In this document: positions 37,383 through 50,636 of the stretch, one piece after another
How positions within the stretch are numbered: the first letter of the stretch is position 1
Layout of the letters: every line of letters begins with the position of its first letter
Origin: Chamaea fasciata
Taxonomy: Eukaryota > Chordata > Aves > Passeriformes > Sylviidae
Assembly (NCBI GenBank): GCA_029207755.1
Contig: JARCOQ010000011.1
Span: 24,927,712 to 24,991,711 of the forward strand
DNA length: 64,000 nucleotides
Reading direction: 5' to 3'
Position numbers and translations under genes: made by a program
The notes under the pieces: model-generated
Told to the model about the DNA's origin: nothing
Database searches by the model: none
The model's input: the letters and a program-made list of their open reading frames with translations, nothing else

Positions 37383-38299
37383 CTGGGCAGGGCAGGACGA
37401 GGCACAGGCAGTGTCTCAGCGCTGCTCCTGCACAGCCTCCACCACCACCCCCGGGGCCCTCCGCAGCCCTCGGCTCCACGGGGAACCATCCACGGCTTCG
37501 ACACGGAAAAACCCCACCCCACGCCCCAAGATTTCAGCTTTTATATTTCTCAGATCCTGTACCGCATTAGCGTATAAGTAACTCCATACAGAGCGTGAGT
37601 AAGGTCATCTGAGACCACTGCTTTGAAGGGAGGGAGTATTTCGAGTCTTGCCAGATCTGGTATTCATTGGCCAAGCTTTATTTCTGATGAAAATAGCTCA
37701 AAAAGGGCTTCTTTATGGAAACAGGCTGAAATTCTGCTGCAGTGTAGAGCTCTGAGCCTGAACTCTCTTGTCTTTGCTTCATGTTCTCATAACAAAGACG
37801 GTAAGAGAAGGGGATGAAATGATATCTATTGCTCCCTATAGCATATTGTCCCATTCTTAGGAAATGGAGCTGATACATGACACATGTTGTCCAAACCTTC
37901 CAAATTTTACAGCACATTCTGTTCTTTCAGGAACAGATGACAAGTCTCACAAGTCTTCCTGCTAGAGCAGAGTTTGATACAAGACAGATGGACAATATTC
38001 CCTGCACTGGGATTCTCTTCACGGTTACACACAGATTTAAAAGATTTCAGAACAACAAGTTAAATGACAGCCCTCTGAATCCTTTCTTCCCTCTTGAAGA
38101 ATTTATGAGTTTGGTTTTTTGAGTTTGTTTTATTTTAAAACAGCAAAGTATTTCCCAGGAAAGAAATGACAACAGAGAAAAGCCCATGGCACTGCAGCCT
38201 GCACTGGGCACGGGGATGGGAAGGGATTGATCCAGGTATTACCCAGAGCCCCAAACCCCTCCTGAGAGCCCCAAACCCCTCCTGAGAGCCCCTGCTCAC

Positions 38300-38434
38300 C
38301 GATTATAACTGTGTTGTCATCAGCAATGAGCAGTTTGCTGTGCACATAGATGAGCTCTGTGACCAGTTTTCCTTCCAGCTCTGCATATGTTCGAAGGCCA
38401 CAGAATGATATGTAGTTTATCCACTTATCTCCAA
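38300..38434 (-). CDS. PLD1: PLD1 exon with second HKD catalytic motif
   Basis: The 135-bp exon encodes [15 protein letters not shown], then [18 protein letters not shown]. The HxKx4D motif has His at 38342-38340, Lys at 38336-38334 and Asp at 38321-38319. The Lys corresponds to human PLD1 K898, whose replacement by Arg abolishes activity (recalled). The acceptor is CCATTTTCAG and the donor GTGAGC. Confidence 0.98.
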
Positions 38435-39331
38435 CTGAAAATGGAAAGACAAGAAAACTGATGGGATGAGGGAGGTGGAAGAGAAAAAAAAAAAAAAAAG
38501 ACCTTGTTTATATGAAGACCCCTATGAATAACACTCATTTTTCACTTTAAAAAAAAATTATAAATGAACAGATAAGAAAAATAATTTTTTAAAAAAACAG
38601 ACTTGAATATTTGCTTGTGAGCTCACTGTGCTGCTCTGAGACTCTCACTTCAGTGAGAAATGACTCCAGTCTCCTGGGCACAGCACAGTAGGTGGACTAT
38701 GAGACTGTTTTTCTGCAGATCCTGCAGGAAGGAGGCTGGAAGCAGGTGTTTTGTCCATGGTCAGTATGGCAAACATGTCCTAATACCCTTGTGCGCAGTT
38801 CAGACTTACACCAGCACCTAGAACAAATGAGGCATTATGCATGGTCCTAGTGTTTGTGATGTGTGGGTTTTCACAGTGCTCCGATTCCCAGCAGAGCAAA
38901 TTCCAGCAGGATTCCTCATGGCAAGGAAACAGCCTCCTGCTCAGGCAGGTTCTTCCTCTCCACATCTGGCAACTGCCAGAAACAAACCCTGCCTGGGATC
39001 CACGGGGAAGGCTGAGGGCTCATGGCTCCCAGAAGCGTGACCCCGCTCAGGACATCTTCCAAATAACACAATCCCGAGCAGCTGCAACTGTGCTGTGCTC
39101 CTCCCTGGGGTGTTCCCCTCCTCTGGATCAGGGCTGCAGCCAGGTCTGAAGCCTGACAAGCGGCCATGGCTTGTGTGACCCCACGGAGCTCCCCATGGGA
39201 GGATGGTCAAGGAGGAGGTCACTCACAGCCCCACGAGCCCGTACCGTGTGTTGCCCTACGTGTTACAGATGCAGCCATCAAACAGCAGCATCCAAAGTAA
39301 ACAACACAGAGCAGAGGAATGAAGTTCTTAC

Positions 39332-39381
39332 CCTCTGCCTTCAGCTGGCCCAGGATGGAGTTTTCCCCTCGGCACATGGTC
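39332..39381 (-). CDS. PLD1: PLD1 short exon (RTMCRGENSILGQLKAE)
   Basis: This 50-bp exon is the shortest in the set. The acceptor is TTCTTTCCAG and the donor GTAAGA. The last G joins TT of the next exon to give Val where I recall Leu in human. Frame is preserved across both junctions. Confidence 0.95.
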
Positions 39382-40275
39382 CTGGAAAGAAGGTAGGCAG
39401 CCATCAGCAGCCCCGTGGCTGCGGAGAGCAGCACGTGCTGGAGCAGAACCAGGTGGGGTAAATCACTAACACAGATGCCTCGCACACACCAGGGGAAACA
39501 GGGGGCTTCCAGAGCACACTTTTTTTCCCCCAAATGACTGCTACAACATCGAGGACTGCCCATGTTCCAAAAGGAGCTTATACCAAGCCGTGGAGGAGCT
39601 GGGGAGCACTTCTGCTTTCTAGAGCACGTGCAATGATTGTAAATGTGCGACAAGCAGGGCTGCTACCCCCTGTGTCAGGCCTGGATGTGAAATCACGTTA
39701 AGAAAATCATTGACACGTGCAGAACACCAGGTCAGGGGGTTTGTGTGATTATGGCTGGGCTGGAAAAGCCACAGCTGGAATTCCACTGAGAACCAACCAA
39801 CCCATGGGCAATTTCCTCTGGCTGCCCTTGCAGGAGGAAGCTCAGGCAGAAGGTCAGGGGGCTGTGCTACTTTCCATCTGCTTGTGTCCCCTGCCCCGCT
39901 CGTCCTCCTGGAGGTGCAGCAGGACCCCTGCAGGCCAGCAGAAAAGGGGGATTTCACTCTGAGGGTTGCAGCAGTCTCTGCACATTGACTATGCCCTGGC
40001 CATACCATAACATAGCAGCTTTCCAGTAAAACCATCTTGGGACATTTTGCCCGCTACATTTCTCAGCGCAAGGACTACCCTGCTGCATCTCACGTTCCTA
40101 TGAGGTCTGCTGGGCTACAAGTGCCCTCCAAAACATCCATCCTAGAGCAGGGGAATCACACTGGGGAAGATGCCATTGCCTGCATGGGGCCAACGGGCAG
40201 AGCCAGGCCAAAAGGGCAGATTTGGAGACAAATCTTGGTCAGCAAGTCTGATTTAATCAGCTAAGGGGAAAACAA

Positions 40276-40385
40276 ATCATAGAATGGTATGGTTTGGCTT
40301 GGTTGAGCCTTAAAGTTCATCTTAGCTCCATCCCCCTGCCGTGGGCAGGGACACCTTCCCCACGACCAGGTAGCCCAAAGCTCTG
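40276..40385 (-). mobile_element. CR1 LINE fragment, minus strand
   Basis: The plus strand reads AATCATAGAATGGTATGGTT, then CCCCCTGCCGTGGGCAGGGA and CACCTTCCCCACGACCAGGT, the complement of the CR1 3' end. It is short, 5'-truncated and in the same orientation as PLD1, about 100 bp from an exon boundary. Confidence 0.9.
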
Positions 40386-40481
40386 TTTTTGTTGGTCACA
40401 GTGACGGCAGGTGGGGCCTGGGGAGCCCCTGCAGCAGTGGAGGTGCGCAGGGCTCTGTGACACCCTGCCTGTGTGTGGTAC

Positions 40482-40595
40482 CTGTAGTTGAAGTGCATGA
40501 TGGCCTGCAGGGCATTGCCCCCGCCCGTCGAGATGTCCCCTTCAAAGCCCGGCAGCAGCGGGATCACCACGTATACCCGGAACCGCTTGTTCTCC
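40482..40595 (-). CDS. PLD1: PLD1 exon ([14 protein letters not shown] region)
   Basis: The 114-bp exon encodes [30 protein letters not shown] and AIMHFNY. The acceptor is CGTGTTCCAG and the donor GTACCA. This is part of the second catalytic lobe and is almost invariant among vertebrate PLD1 proteins. A CR1 fragment ends about 100 bp below the donor. Confidence 0.97.
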
Positions 40596-41444
40596 CTGGA
40601 ACACGAGAGAGTTGGGGGGAATATCAGCCTGGGAATGTCCCATCAGCCCGGACAAGTCACAGCTTTGCACAGGGTGAAGTCCCCTCAGTTTCACTTCCCC
40701 CGAGATGGCTGACTTGGTTCCCATCCAAGGCCACCACACAAATTTTAAGGGAGCAAAGTGTGAAGCGCATTTTCAGTCCCAGGAAATCATCACCTGCCAT
40801 CAGTACTTCTCTGAGTGCTCCTTCAGGAGGAGAGGGAATAATTCATTCTCAGCAAACAGCAAAAGAAGCTAAAGGAAAAGAAACACATTTTGACTGAAAT
40901 TCAGGGGGAGGCTAAGGATTTTTCAGATTGTGTCTGCCACTATCAAAGTCTGTTTGAGCACCCCAGTAGCAAAGTCACACTGATACTGGTGCAGACTGGT
41001 GTGGACAGCTGCCTGGCAGAGCACAGCAAAGCTTACAGAGCGCTCACAGGCAGAAACCCAAAACCTAACCCAGCTGCCTCCTGGCTTTCTGAAGTCAGAA
41101 ACAGCACAAAAGGTGGAAAAAGTTCAGGGCACAAGCAAAACACTGGTCACTGGGGGAAGGCAAATGCGTCCTTGATACATCACAGCACCCAAAAATCTCA
41201 GCTCCAGAGTTCTCCAAACTAATCCCCACCCTAATCGTGATCCCGTTCAGAACAAAAGCTCCTATTGTGGCACTGCTTGGGGCTTTTCTCAAAGCTCCCT
41301 TTGGGTTTCCTCCGCTGACAAGTGCCAGGTGCATCTGCTCCGAGAGCACTTTCCAGGTGCCCCTGGGCGCTGGGAATCCCCTGCTCTGTGCCTTGGAGGA
41401 GGAGAAGGAAGAGGATGAGGATAATGCTCCACGGAAGGATGCTG

Positions 41445-41457
41445 CCACTAGATGGCA
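41445..41457 (+). promoter_or_regulatory. CTCF-type motif in a PLD1 intron
   Basis: CCACTAGATGGCA matches the CTCF core CCASYAGRKGGCR at all 13 positions. It lies in the intron between the PLD1 exons at 40482-40595 and 43957-44045. It has the same orientation as the motif in the TNIK promoter island, so the two are not a convergent pair. Only motif evidence is available. Confidence 0.45.
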
Positions 41458-42404
41458 AACAGAGTTTAATCAGCTCACAACCATTTCAAAAGCACTCTGA
41501 GGATGAGCCAGATGCAGTTTTTGCTAGAAGTACTCCTTCCAAGCCATGCCTGTAAATTTAGGGGTGTGGGGGTTGTGAAGCACTGGGGTCCCATCTTGAG
41601 CTGGGAGGGAGGCAGTGAAGACCTGTGTGTCCTTCGTTTCAACCAGTGCTCCCTTCCAGCTGTGCTGGGTGCTGCAGACTGGCTCTGGTTTGCCAGCAGA
41701 GCTCACAAAGAGTTAATGAGGCCTTACCCAGATGCAAGAGACTGTGAAAACAAATCTGTTTGTATCATGAGAAAGGTCTACCAACAAAAGCATTCCCCAA
41801 AAAGCAGCTTGTTTGTGTAAGGACAGTGTTTACTAAACTACTTAGAGAGCCACCCATGAAAAAAGAGGAAACCAAGAAAAGAACATTATTAATAACATCA
41901 GTAGAAAATATTTAGTCTAGAAGAGTGAGGAGTATACAAGCTCACTACAGACCTTAATTTATAGTTAAACGCTGTTTTCCTGGGGTAGTTTGGAAAATCA
42001 GCATTATGATAGGAACCATTTAGGTCTGAATTTACTTTTAATCTTAGGTAATGTGGAATTTGAACCTTATGTTCAGTAAGGAATTGCCAACATTAAGCCA
42101 GCATGATACTGGTATAAAATTGGAGTAATGCAATGCAGAAGTGAGCATCATATCTGGAAATGGGTCACTAGGAATCTGTGTGACCCCCTTTTGGGATAGA
42201 CTTTTAGTATCCGGACAGAATGACACACCCTACATAAACTTTATTTAACAGGAAAACCTTAACAGATTACCTGGAGAATTTGCTGCTGCCTCAGCAGCAT
42301 TGCTAACAGCAGGCAGCTGACACAAAGGGCCTGTGGTAGTCAGTTCCCAAAGGCAGGACAGGCAGTCTAGAGTGGCTTTCCAGGGGGGCATCAATCAGCA
42401 CAGA

Positions 42405-42785
42405 GATCACAGGATCACAGAATGGTTTGGGTGGAAGGGACCTTAAAGCTCTTCCAGTACCGAGCCCCTGCCCTGGGCAGGGACACTCTTCCACTATCCC
42501 AGGCTGCTCCAGCCCCATCCTACCCGGCCCTGGACACTTCCAGGGATGGAGCAGCCACAGCTTCCCTGGGCAACCTCTGCCAGGCCCTCACCACCCTCAC
42601 AGGGAAGAATTTCTTCCCAATATCCAATCTAATCCTCTTCCACTTCAAAGCCCTTTCCCCTTGTCCTATCACACATGCCCTTTTCCAACATCCCTCTCTG
42701 CTCTCCTCTAGCCCCTGTAGGCACTGGAAGGTGCCCTAGGATGCTCCGTCCAGCTGCCTCTGAGCCTCAAAGCTGCACTGCTCCT
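42405..42785 (-). mobile_element. CR1 LINE fragment, minus strand, longest copy in the window
   Basis: The plus strand reads GGATCACAGAATGGTTTGGG, GGGCAGGGACACTCTTCCAC, CACCACCCTCACAGGGAAGA and ATTTCTTCCCAATATCCAAT. It continues through the CTCTAGCCCCTGTAGGCACTGG region of the CR1 3' UTR. About 380 bp remain. It is inserted in the same orientation as PLD1. Confidence 0.93.
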
Positions 42786-43956
42786 CATTTACCACAGGTG
42801 AGAAAATCCATCCCATCTTTTCATACTTAGCTAAAATCAATTTTTTGAGCTATTCACTGCAGCTCACACAGATCACAGGAAACTCCACCCTGTTGTTAAT
42901 GGCACAGCAGATAACACCCATGCTCTCCATGTTTCAATAGTTCTCTTCTTTCCACAGTACTCTGAACAAGGCCTGCCCCAGGGCAGCTCCTGTGGCCTTG
43001 CAGACATTTCCTGCACTCTGGTGGCTGCCTCAGGCTGGGTGCCTTTATACAAGTAGGAATTTCCAAGCTCAAGTACAAAAAAAGAGCAAAATTCCTGCAA
43101 CCTTGGAGAGAGGACCTCTGGAAAAGCAGAGCCTGAAGAATTCTGGACAATTACAATATGGAAAAAATAATCCATACAAGAAAACATCTCCATGCATGGC
43201 AAAAAAAAAAGCCCATGAGAGATGAAAGGGAAAAGTTTAGAAAGTTTCCCGTATATCAGCCCAGCAGGAGCAGGGTACAGTTTTATACTATGAAATATAT
43301 GTCTCAAAGAGACTCCAGGGGAGCAACCTCAGGCAAGGCTGCCCAGGATCAAAGTGAAGACAAGCCACTACCTGTGGCATTAATGTTAACATAGGGTTAG
43401 GTGTGCTGAACGAGTGTCTAAAAAACACGGTTGGATTCAATCCACCCAGGAACAAACAACAGTCCCCTTGCAAAGACTGGAGGTGGTGAACACCCTCCAG
43501 CATGTACCAGAAAAAGTTGTTCAAACAATAGCAGAACCCTGCAGTCGAGTCCTCAAAACGCGTTTGCTTCCCCAGTTTGAAGCCGCTCCTCTCTAGATGA
43601 TTTAAATAAACCACAAATCCCAGCTCACCCTTCCCACCCATGAAATTGCCTGACCACCCAGCTCAAGGCAAGCTGGCAGTGGAGCAAAGGTGTCACTGAA
43701 CCAGAGCACAAAGGACGTGCCTTTAAACAAGTTCCATAGTTAAAAATACATTTACATTGGGCTAAGTCCAGAAAATCACTTTCCGGATGCAAAGAAACCA
43801 CTCAGGAGTCTCACTGCTGCAAATGCAAATGCTGGACCCCGTCAGTTCTGTGTTGGCACAGCTACTGCCCAGCTGTGTCCATTGAGGGGGTATTTTTTGC
43901 ACCACAGCATGGAAATACACCTGAAGACTCCCACTGCCTCATTAAGAACAGGTTAC

Positions 43957-44045
43957 CTGTGAGCTTTCAGAATCCTCTGAGCAATCGCATCACCGATCTT
44001 GTTCCAGACAACTTTGTCATCAGCACAGCTAATAAAAAACTGGTT
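43957..44045 (-). CDS. PLD1: PLD1 exon ([16 protein letters not shown])
   Basis: The 89-bp exon begins at the Asn of IYIENQFF, the conserved region III of eukaryotic phospholipase D, and runs through [14 protein letters not shown]. The acceptor is TTTCCTGCAG and the donor GTAACC. Confidence 0.97.
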
Positions 44046-44287
44046 CTGCAGGAAAAGCAGGCAAAGCTACTGTCAGATACCACCAGCAACCAGCCCAAAA
44101 TATTTGCATGCTTTATTTCAGACCAAGAGGAACTAAAGATAGCTGGGTTTGTGTGCCATTGGAGTGGAGGCCTTTTTTAAATTATGATTAAATGATATGT
44201 GTGTCTGTGCTTGCTTAGGGAATGAATTAGTCCTTATTAATCACACTCCTTAGAAAGTTCATGTAAAGAGCAACCTAACAAGAGGCC

Positions 44288-44315
44288 AAAAAAAAAAAAA
44301 AAACAAACAAACAAA
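44288..44315. repeat. Poly-A / (CAAA)n tract
   Basis: An A17 run is followed by CAAACAAACAAAC. It is a simple repeat in a PLD1 intron, near the acceptor side of the exon at 43957-44045. Confidence 0.85.
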
Positions 44316-44723
44316 AGAGGAGAAAAAGCATCTCCATTCAACCAGCACTGAGTGTCACTCTGACACAAGAGATTGCTGAAGCTGAAGGCTGTGTGGATGA
44401 AGAGCTGCCCTGTGAGTGGGAGGTTTGGGCATGCACAGGGGACACTGCAAAGCCACAGAGGGGACAGGGAGACTATTGCACAGGCCATGAAAGCTGCTGG
44501 CAATTTTGCAACAAGCATTATAAAGGAGAGATCTGCTTTTTTCCACCTCGTGGTCAGATGGCTGTCAGGGTACACAGTCTGGCCTGAAGACCACTGAAGG
44601 TAATGGAGCTGTCTAAATGCATAAAAACTTAGGACCAAATCTCAAGAAGTAACTACCCTCCTGATGGCTGCAAGCCACGCCCAGAGCATCAGGACCCTCC
44701 TGCCCTCCCTCCCTGCTGCTCAC

Positions 44724-44834
44724 CTCTATGTAGATGTAGTGCTTGCTGTTCTCTATCACGCTGATGTAGGCTTTGTGGATGGACTCCTCGTGGTATTTAA
44801 TGCCAGCAGACCAGTCAGCAGCAGAGCGGATCAC
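44724..44834 (-). CDS. PLD1: PLD1 exon ([18 protein letters not shown])
   Basis: The 111-bp exon encodes [20 protein letters not shown] through KHYIYIE. The acceptor is TGCTTTCCAG and the donor GTGAGC. The SAADWSAG...EESI block is a signature of eukaryotic PX-PH phospholipase D enzymes. Confidence 0.97.
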
Positions 44835-47800
44835 CTGGAAAGCAAGAGAGAGGCACCTTCAGCTCTGTCCGTCCAGGACAGCACCATGGCACTGAATTAT
44901 CCCAGAGGCAAAGCTCTTCCCTGGCACAGCCAGGCTTTCACTAAATAAGGTAGTTAAGTCCAACATCTATACTGCATTTGTAGTTGTGAGAAAGGACATT
45001 TAGAAATAGTGTTAATGCTTAGCAATGCTTTGATTAAAAACATAAGAGCCCTGTCCCATTGCTGCACCACTGCCCTCTCCCACCTGAGCAGCTCCAGATC
45101 CTTGTTCTTGGTTAAGGTCTTATGATAAACTGCCTTTTTAGGGATGCCCATCCCCATCAGTGATCTCCTGCCCAGCACTTTAAAGCTGCTCCCTGGCTGG
45201 GGCAGGGTGTTTCTCCCCCAAGGAGGCTGTACACAATCGTACTGTCAGTCTGATAACGCAGGCGGTACCTTTGTCCTCAACACTCAAGGTCACTTGTTTC
45301 TTCTGCCAAATTCTCGCACAAGCCATCCCATTTGTGATCACACAACTTCTAAAATTTTTAGTTCAGCTGCCCACATTCATTTCTTAGTTTTTACTGGAAA
45401 TCCACATTTAAAGTAGATTCCTGCAAGACCGCCAGGGTGCGTCCTGCCCCTCTGTCCTGCAGTTTTTGTGCAAGAAAGCCAAACCAACATGAGAAACAAC
45501 CTTTGTTTGTGCTCTGGGCCAGCCTGAGCAAGCCCCACAGCAGTCAGCATCCCGTGCCCCCCAGCCAGAGATGCTGTGGCACCTCGTGCTCCTGCACTTT
45601 GAGTCAAGAGGCAGCCAAACTACGCCCCAAGTGATGCTTTCCTAGATGGAAATGTAGCTTTTAATTAAGTGTTGGCGGAGTACGTGCTTGGGAGAATAGT
45701 TACTCATTAGCAGTCTCTCTCTTTAAACATTGTCACGACAAAAACATTGAAACAATAGCCTTAAAATATCTCAATATAACCATTATACTGGAACTTGGGG
45801 CCAGCCCCACACAGCACAAGACCCAGGGGCTGGAGATGTGCAAAATGTGTTTGTCAGTTCCAGCTAATTCCTGATCTCTTGGGAATCGACCAAACCAATC
45901 CTCTCATCTCCAGAGCATCTCTGGAGGTGGCACTCAGGGCCACTGGAGTTCGGCAGCAGATGACTCCTGAGCTAATTCCCTCACCTGGACAGGAGCTTTC
46001 TCCAGTATCTGTTGTTCTCAGTAAAAACCAGGCCCTGCATCTCTTGTATTTGGCTGCTCTCTTGGCCGACAGGAGGGTGCACTCTGCAGTCTCCCTAACT
46101 GAGTGTTGGGGTCACAAAAGTTGGAGTGAGGGACCCAGCCTGAGTACAAGGGCTGTCACAGCCTTTAGCAGTGCCAAACAGCTGCCCTTTGCCTGCATAA
46201 GCCTCTGCAAGACCGTGCTGATCGTTCCCGAAGGTTTTTAATCACTCATTTAGTTAACAAAGCCAAGGCTGAGTGTTCCCACTCATCCCAAGCTGAGCAC
46301 TGCTGAAAGAACACTGAGCACCACGGCAGACTTGAGATCTTGAACAAAATTCTACCACTGGTATTAATAAGCTGTTACTGGCATTAATAAGAACAGAAAA
46401 AACAGTTTTTCTGGGTAGAAAGCAGGCTAATTATTCCATACGCAGCCTGGACTGGGGCTCACAGCACTTCCACTTTCACCAGCACAGCAATCTGGAACTG
46501 CACTTCAGAAAGGGGCAGATTGTACCTTTCTACTATACAAAGTCTGATTTTTTTTTTTTTTTGGCAAGTTAACATGACAGAACCATCACTCAGGACCACC
46601 CCTTTCCAGCACCACGACTTCCCAGTGCATCATCCACCTGCCCTTCCCTACATTCCTCCTCACCCCTCCACATAACTGACACCCCAGCTCACTCCACACC
46701 CTGGGCTGCCCCTATTACAGTGCCATCACCCCTCTGCCTCATCCCAGAAAAAGCTGGCACAGCCCCACCCACAAAGCTCCCATCAGATAAAACCCCAAAT
46801 CCCCCTGCAAAAGGGAAGAAGAGGTGTCAGAAAATGTTGGGTGGGGTAGCAGAATGAGTGTAAGGTGTTTCATCCTGGACCTCCTCAAAATGAAGCTGTT
46901 TTTAACAGGTCTGCAGCCACAGGGACAGGACAATGCCACCAAGGCAGCATCCCGTGCAGACAAAGCTACGGCACTCACAGACACACATACACACACCTGG
47001 AAGTTTCCTACACAGCCCTTCCCTTACCACTGATGTTCCACCTCACACTTGTGGACACCTCTCTTTCCTGTCAAGGTATTTAAAGGCAGCTGGTTCAAAC
47101 CCAACCCGTTTCCTGGGGAGAAAAGGCCACATGCTGCTCATCCAGTGCTGGAGTCTCCGTGTTCTGCCTCTCCATTCCCCTCCCTTGAGCCTCTCAATAG
47201 CTTGTCATCCCTTTAACTTCTCTAACTGATAACAAGGGTAATAAATGTGATGTTTGCTGAGGGTTAGTGCATAAACCCTGAACAATGCAGGGCTCTCCTG
47301 CAGACTTCAAAGAGGTGAGGGCGTCAGCAGCTGCCAGAGCATTAAAGTTTCATTGCATTTCCATCAGGAATGGGATGTTGCCTCACCACGTCACATCTTT
47401 TGCAATGCTGGCTTTAGCAGATAACTGCAAACTCTGGAGTGGAAATAGGGAGATGGAACAGTGGAAAAAAATCTGGCACTGCCTCTAGCGGATCTCTATT
47501 TGACTCTTGCAAGAATCAGTGTGCTCTTGCAAAAATCATTTTGCTCACTGCAAGCAAAGCCCCGAAGTTCAGATGAAAGAGGATGGGAGACCATGCCTGA
47601 CTCCTTTTCCTCCTTCCCAGCCTGTACCCCACAGCGTGTTTCCCACACACACTGCATTCATCCTCCCTGCCCAGGGGAAAGCCCTTGTCAGTGCTCTGTC
47701 CTCCCAGAAATGCTTTCCTACCCCTCTCCTCTCACAGAGGAGAGCAAAACCAGATGGTACAATGAGGCTGGAATCTGCTGCTGACAGGTCAATGGTTTGG

Positions 47801-50337
47801 GCTTGCAGCAACACTGCAATCCCCACGGATCCTTTGTGTTTTCCCTTCCTCTGATCTGCCCACATTTGAAGACAGATTTGCAAACAAGGTCAGAAACAAG
47901 AAACCCAACAGCCAGGCTTTCCTCAATCACCCCACAGCCAAGGACAGTCCTGGGATGCTGGATTTTCCTCGGGGCAGTAACTTCTGCCTATAAAAATCCC
48001 TACACAGTACTCAAATGGAGAGAAGAGGATTGGCTGCTGGCCGGCCAAAGGATTCAATGCTAAGAACAAGAATGCTGTTCTAGTTTTTCTGGATAAAAAG
48101 CTGGTAAAAGATTGTACGATATCTGCTTATTTCTCTGCAGAACTGTACCGCTGAGAGGAGATGCAGCACCTGAGCCCTCTGCTCCAAAATGAATAAATGG
48201 GACAGGCAAGAGGTTGGTATTTCTGTCCCTGCAGAAAAGGAGAAGTCACACAGGGATGCCCTTATGCACACCCTGGGAGCTCCAGAAAACGGCCACCAGG
48301 AGGGGGAGCTCAGATCCAGGCTGCAGGTGTCCTCCCCTGTCCCCTCTTCCTACAGCAGCCAAATCTGAAACCTCCATTAGGAGGAGAGACTGAGTCACTT
48401 GTGGATTTGCAGTGGGACTTCAGGGATGCTCGGGGCACTGGTGTCACCCGGGGACCAAGGGAAACCAGGCCAGTGTGCGTACTAGGGAGGAGACAGTCAA
48501 AATTTTGCTGTGTGCATGCAAATCCCCGCCTTGGAGCTTGAGGAGGTCACCCAGAAATCATAACCCAGCTGACGCAGCCTGGGGACCTGCACCCGGGCAG
48601 GGTGCCCCAGCCTGGGCACAGGAGCCCCTCTCGCTGCTTCCACCATGCTTGGCATTGCAAATGCCCCACCAGTTTTCCCTCATACTGAGAAGGCTGATAC
48701 ATCTCAGGATAACAGATTTGCAGCCTAATATCATGTAGTTCTATTTATTTGTCTACATGCAGGGCTATTTTGACAGATGCATAAATAAGAAATGAGCAAG
48801 GTAGTTTCAAATGAATAATTTACAAGACAAACCTGCTCTCTTTCTGCTGTTTATGGCATCATTGAGAGCAGCCCCTCATTTCCTGGATGTATCAGTCATT
48901 TGCAATGACTCAGCAACGCGGCGGCCAGGCTGGTTTTCCAACTGCTCACCCACCACTCAGCACTGGAGTCTGTGGATTCTGCAGTCACCATTTGAGCTCC
49001 ATCCTCCTCTCCCACAGCCTGATGCCCTGAGCCAGCCAGCAGCTCTGCAGCTGGACTGAAGAGAAGCTGGATCTAGGTTGTTTTCAGTTTAATTTCTCCT
49101 TTGGGAACTGCTTCCAGTTCTGTAATCAATTGAGCTTAACTTTTTGCTACAGCAAACCCCGTGATTTAGAAGTTGTGGCTTATCTTGTGGTTACAGCATG
49201 CTCAAGGGACACAAGCCCCATCAATTCCATGAGAACAAGATTTCCCAAAAAGCTGGTGTCAGACAGACAGGGAGGCATTTACATCCACAGGGAACAGGAT
49301 GATGCCTGAAGGGGACTACTTCCCAAAAGCTGGAAGCCTTGCTTTGGAGGCTGATGTAAAACACCCCAGACCCCGACACAAGATCGCTGTGATGCCCATC
49401 CCTCACACCACACTGAGAGGAGCAGACAATGCCCTGGCAACCCACAAACCCAGAAAAAAGCATCTTATTTCACTAAGCTTCCCCAAGCAGTGCTGTCATC
49501 TGGGCAGACCACTCCTTACAAAGAGCAGAGTCATGCATTTTTCCTGGGTTTGGTCTAACAACTGCTCTTACTTCATACATCTTTCATCCACAGAGACACA
49601 CAATGGTTTTGCTGCTTCAGCACAATTATTTTGACTTTGTACTCTTAAACAAATTCCTATTTCTGCTGGGTAACAGCAGTATTCAAGTATTTGCACTTGA
49701 TAGAGCAAACTGGGCTTTTAAACAGAGGTACTTCGGCAATTCCGACTGTGAGAGCGATTGTCACGAATCAGACTGTGGGCTGTGTTGAACTTCAGAGGAC
49801 CCACAGGGGTGCAGAGCTGCATAATAAAGTGCAGATGAAGTTCAAGGCAGAAAGCAACAGCCCCAAGACTCCACTTAATGCTGGGCTCTCACTGACCACC
49901 ACCCGTCTGAGCGAGGCGTCAGGGCCTGGCAGACTGCTCTGAGATCTGAGATAAACACTCAGTGGGTAACCTCAACCCATCAGGCCTTCTCGAATCATAA
50001 AGCCCAAATGTTAGATGTTAGATGAAGAGCAGCAGAAAACAAATCATCAAACCGCACTGCTATGCAAAGTCAGAGTGTTCCCACCACTTGAGTACTGCAC
50101 ACACTTTCGTGCCCTTACCTCAAAGGTGGAAATATCAATTAATGCCTCTCTGCTAAAAGATTTGCATTGTTCTATTGAGATTGAGGATCTGATCACCTAG
50201 TCTGTCAGTTGAATTAGGTAAGTTTTGCATCTTATAATTCAAGTTCTGGAGAGGGTCTGTCAGGCATTCAAACTTCCTGGGAGGGTGCAAAACAAGCCCT
50301 CTGAGGAGTATGTGAGCAGGAGACCACCAACACCCAC
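44835..50337 (-). other. PLD1: PLD1 intron, 5.5 kb, no further exon recognised
   Basis: This is the largest PLD1 intron here, between the exons for SYPFLLPKS and SAADWSAG. I saw no extra coding exon and no CR1 fragment. It holds simple T runs (46549-46562) and short ORFs without family signatures. Confidence 0.7.
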
Positions 50338-50451
50338 CTGGACTGTGGCAGGAACAGCCTCGGGCACCTGATACTTCAACTCATTAGCAGTTTGCTGAGA
50401 TTTTGGCAACAGGAATGGGTAGGACAGGGACCGGTATTTGGGTTTCATAAT
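50338..50451 (-). CDS. PLD1: PLD1 exon ([16 protein letters not shown])
   Basis: The 114-bp exon encodes [20 protein letters not shown] and then [18 protein letters not shown]. The acceptor is CCTGTGCAG and the donor GTGGGTG. The second half is more variable between species than the first. The intron downstream is the largest in this part of the gene (5.5 kb). Confidence 0.96.
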
Positions 50452-50636
50452 CTGCACAGGGGGGAAAAAACAGATAAAGAAAAAATGCTCGACAAAACGC
50501 TTGCAACAGATAAAGAAAAAATGCTTGCAACGTATCAGAACGACACAAGGAAATAAAACAGATGCCTACAAAGGGCCGGGGGATGAGGCAAGGCCGTGCT
50601 TATCTCCTGGCCCCCAGCAGTGACAACCACACCCAC

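Larger units (their letters stand above)
40596..43956 (-). other. PLD1: PLD1 intron, 3.4 kb
   Basis: It contains the longest CR1 copy and the CTCF-type motif listed separately. The rest is unique sequence with no recognised exon. Confidence 0.7.
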
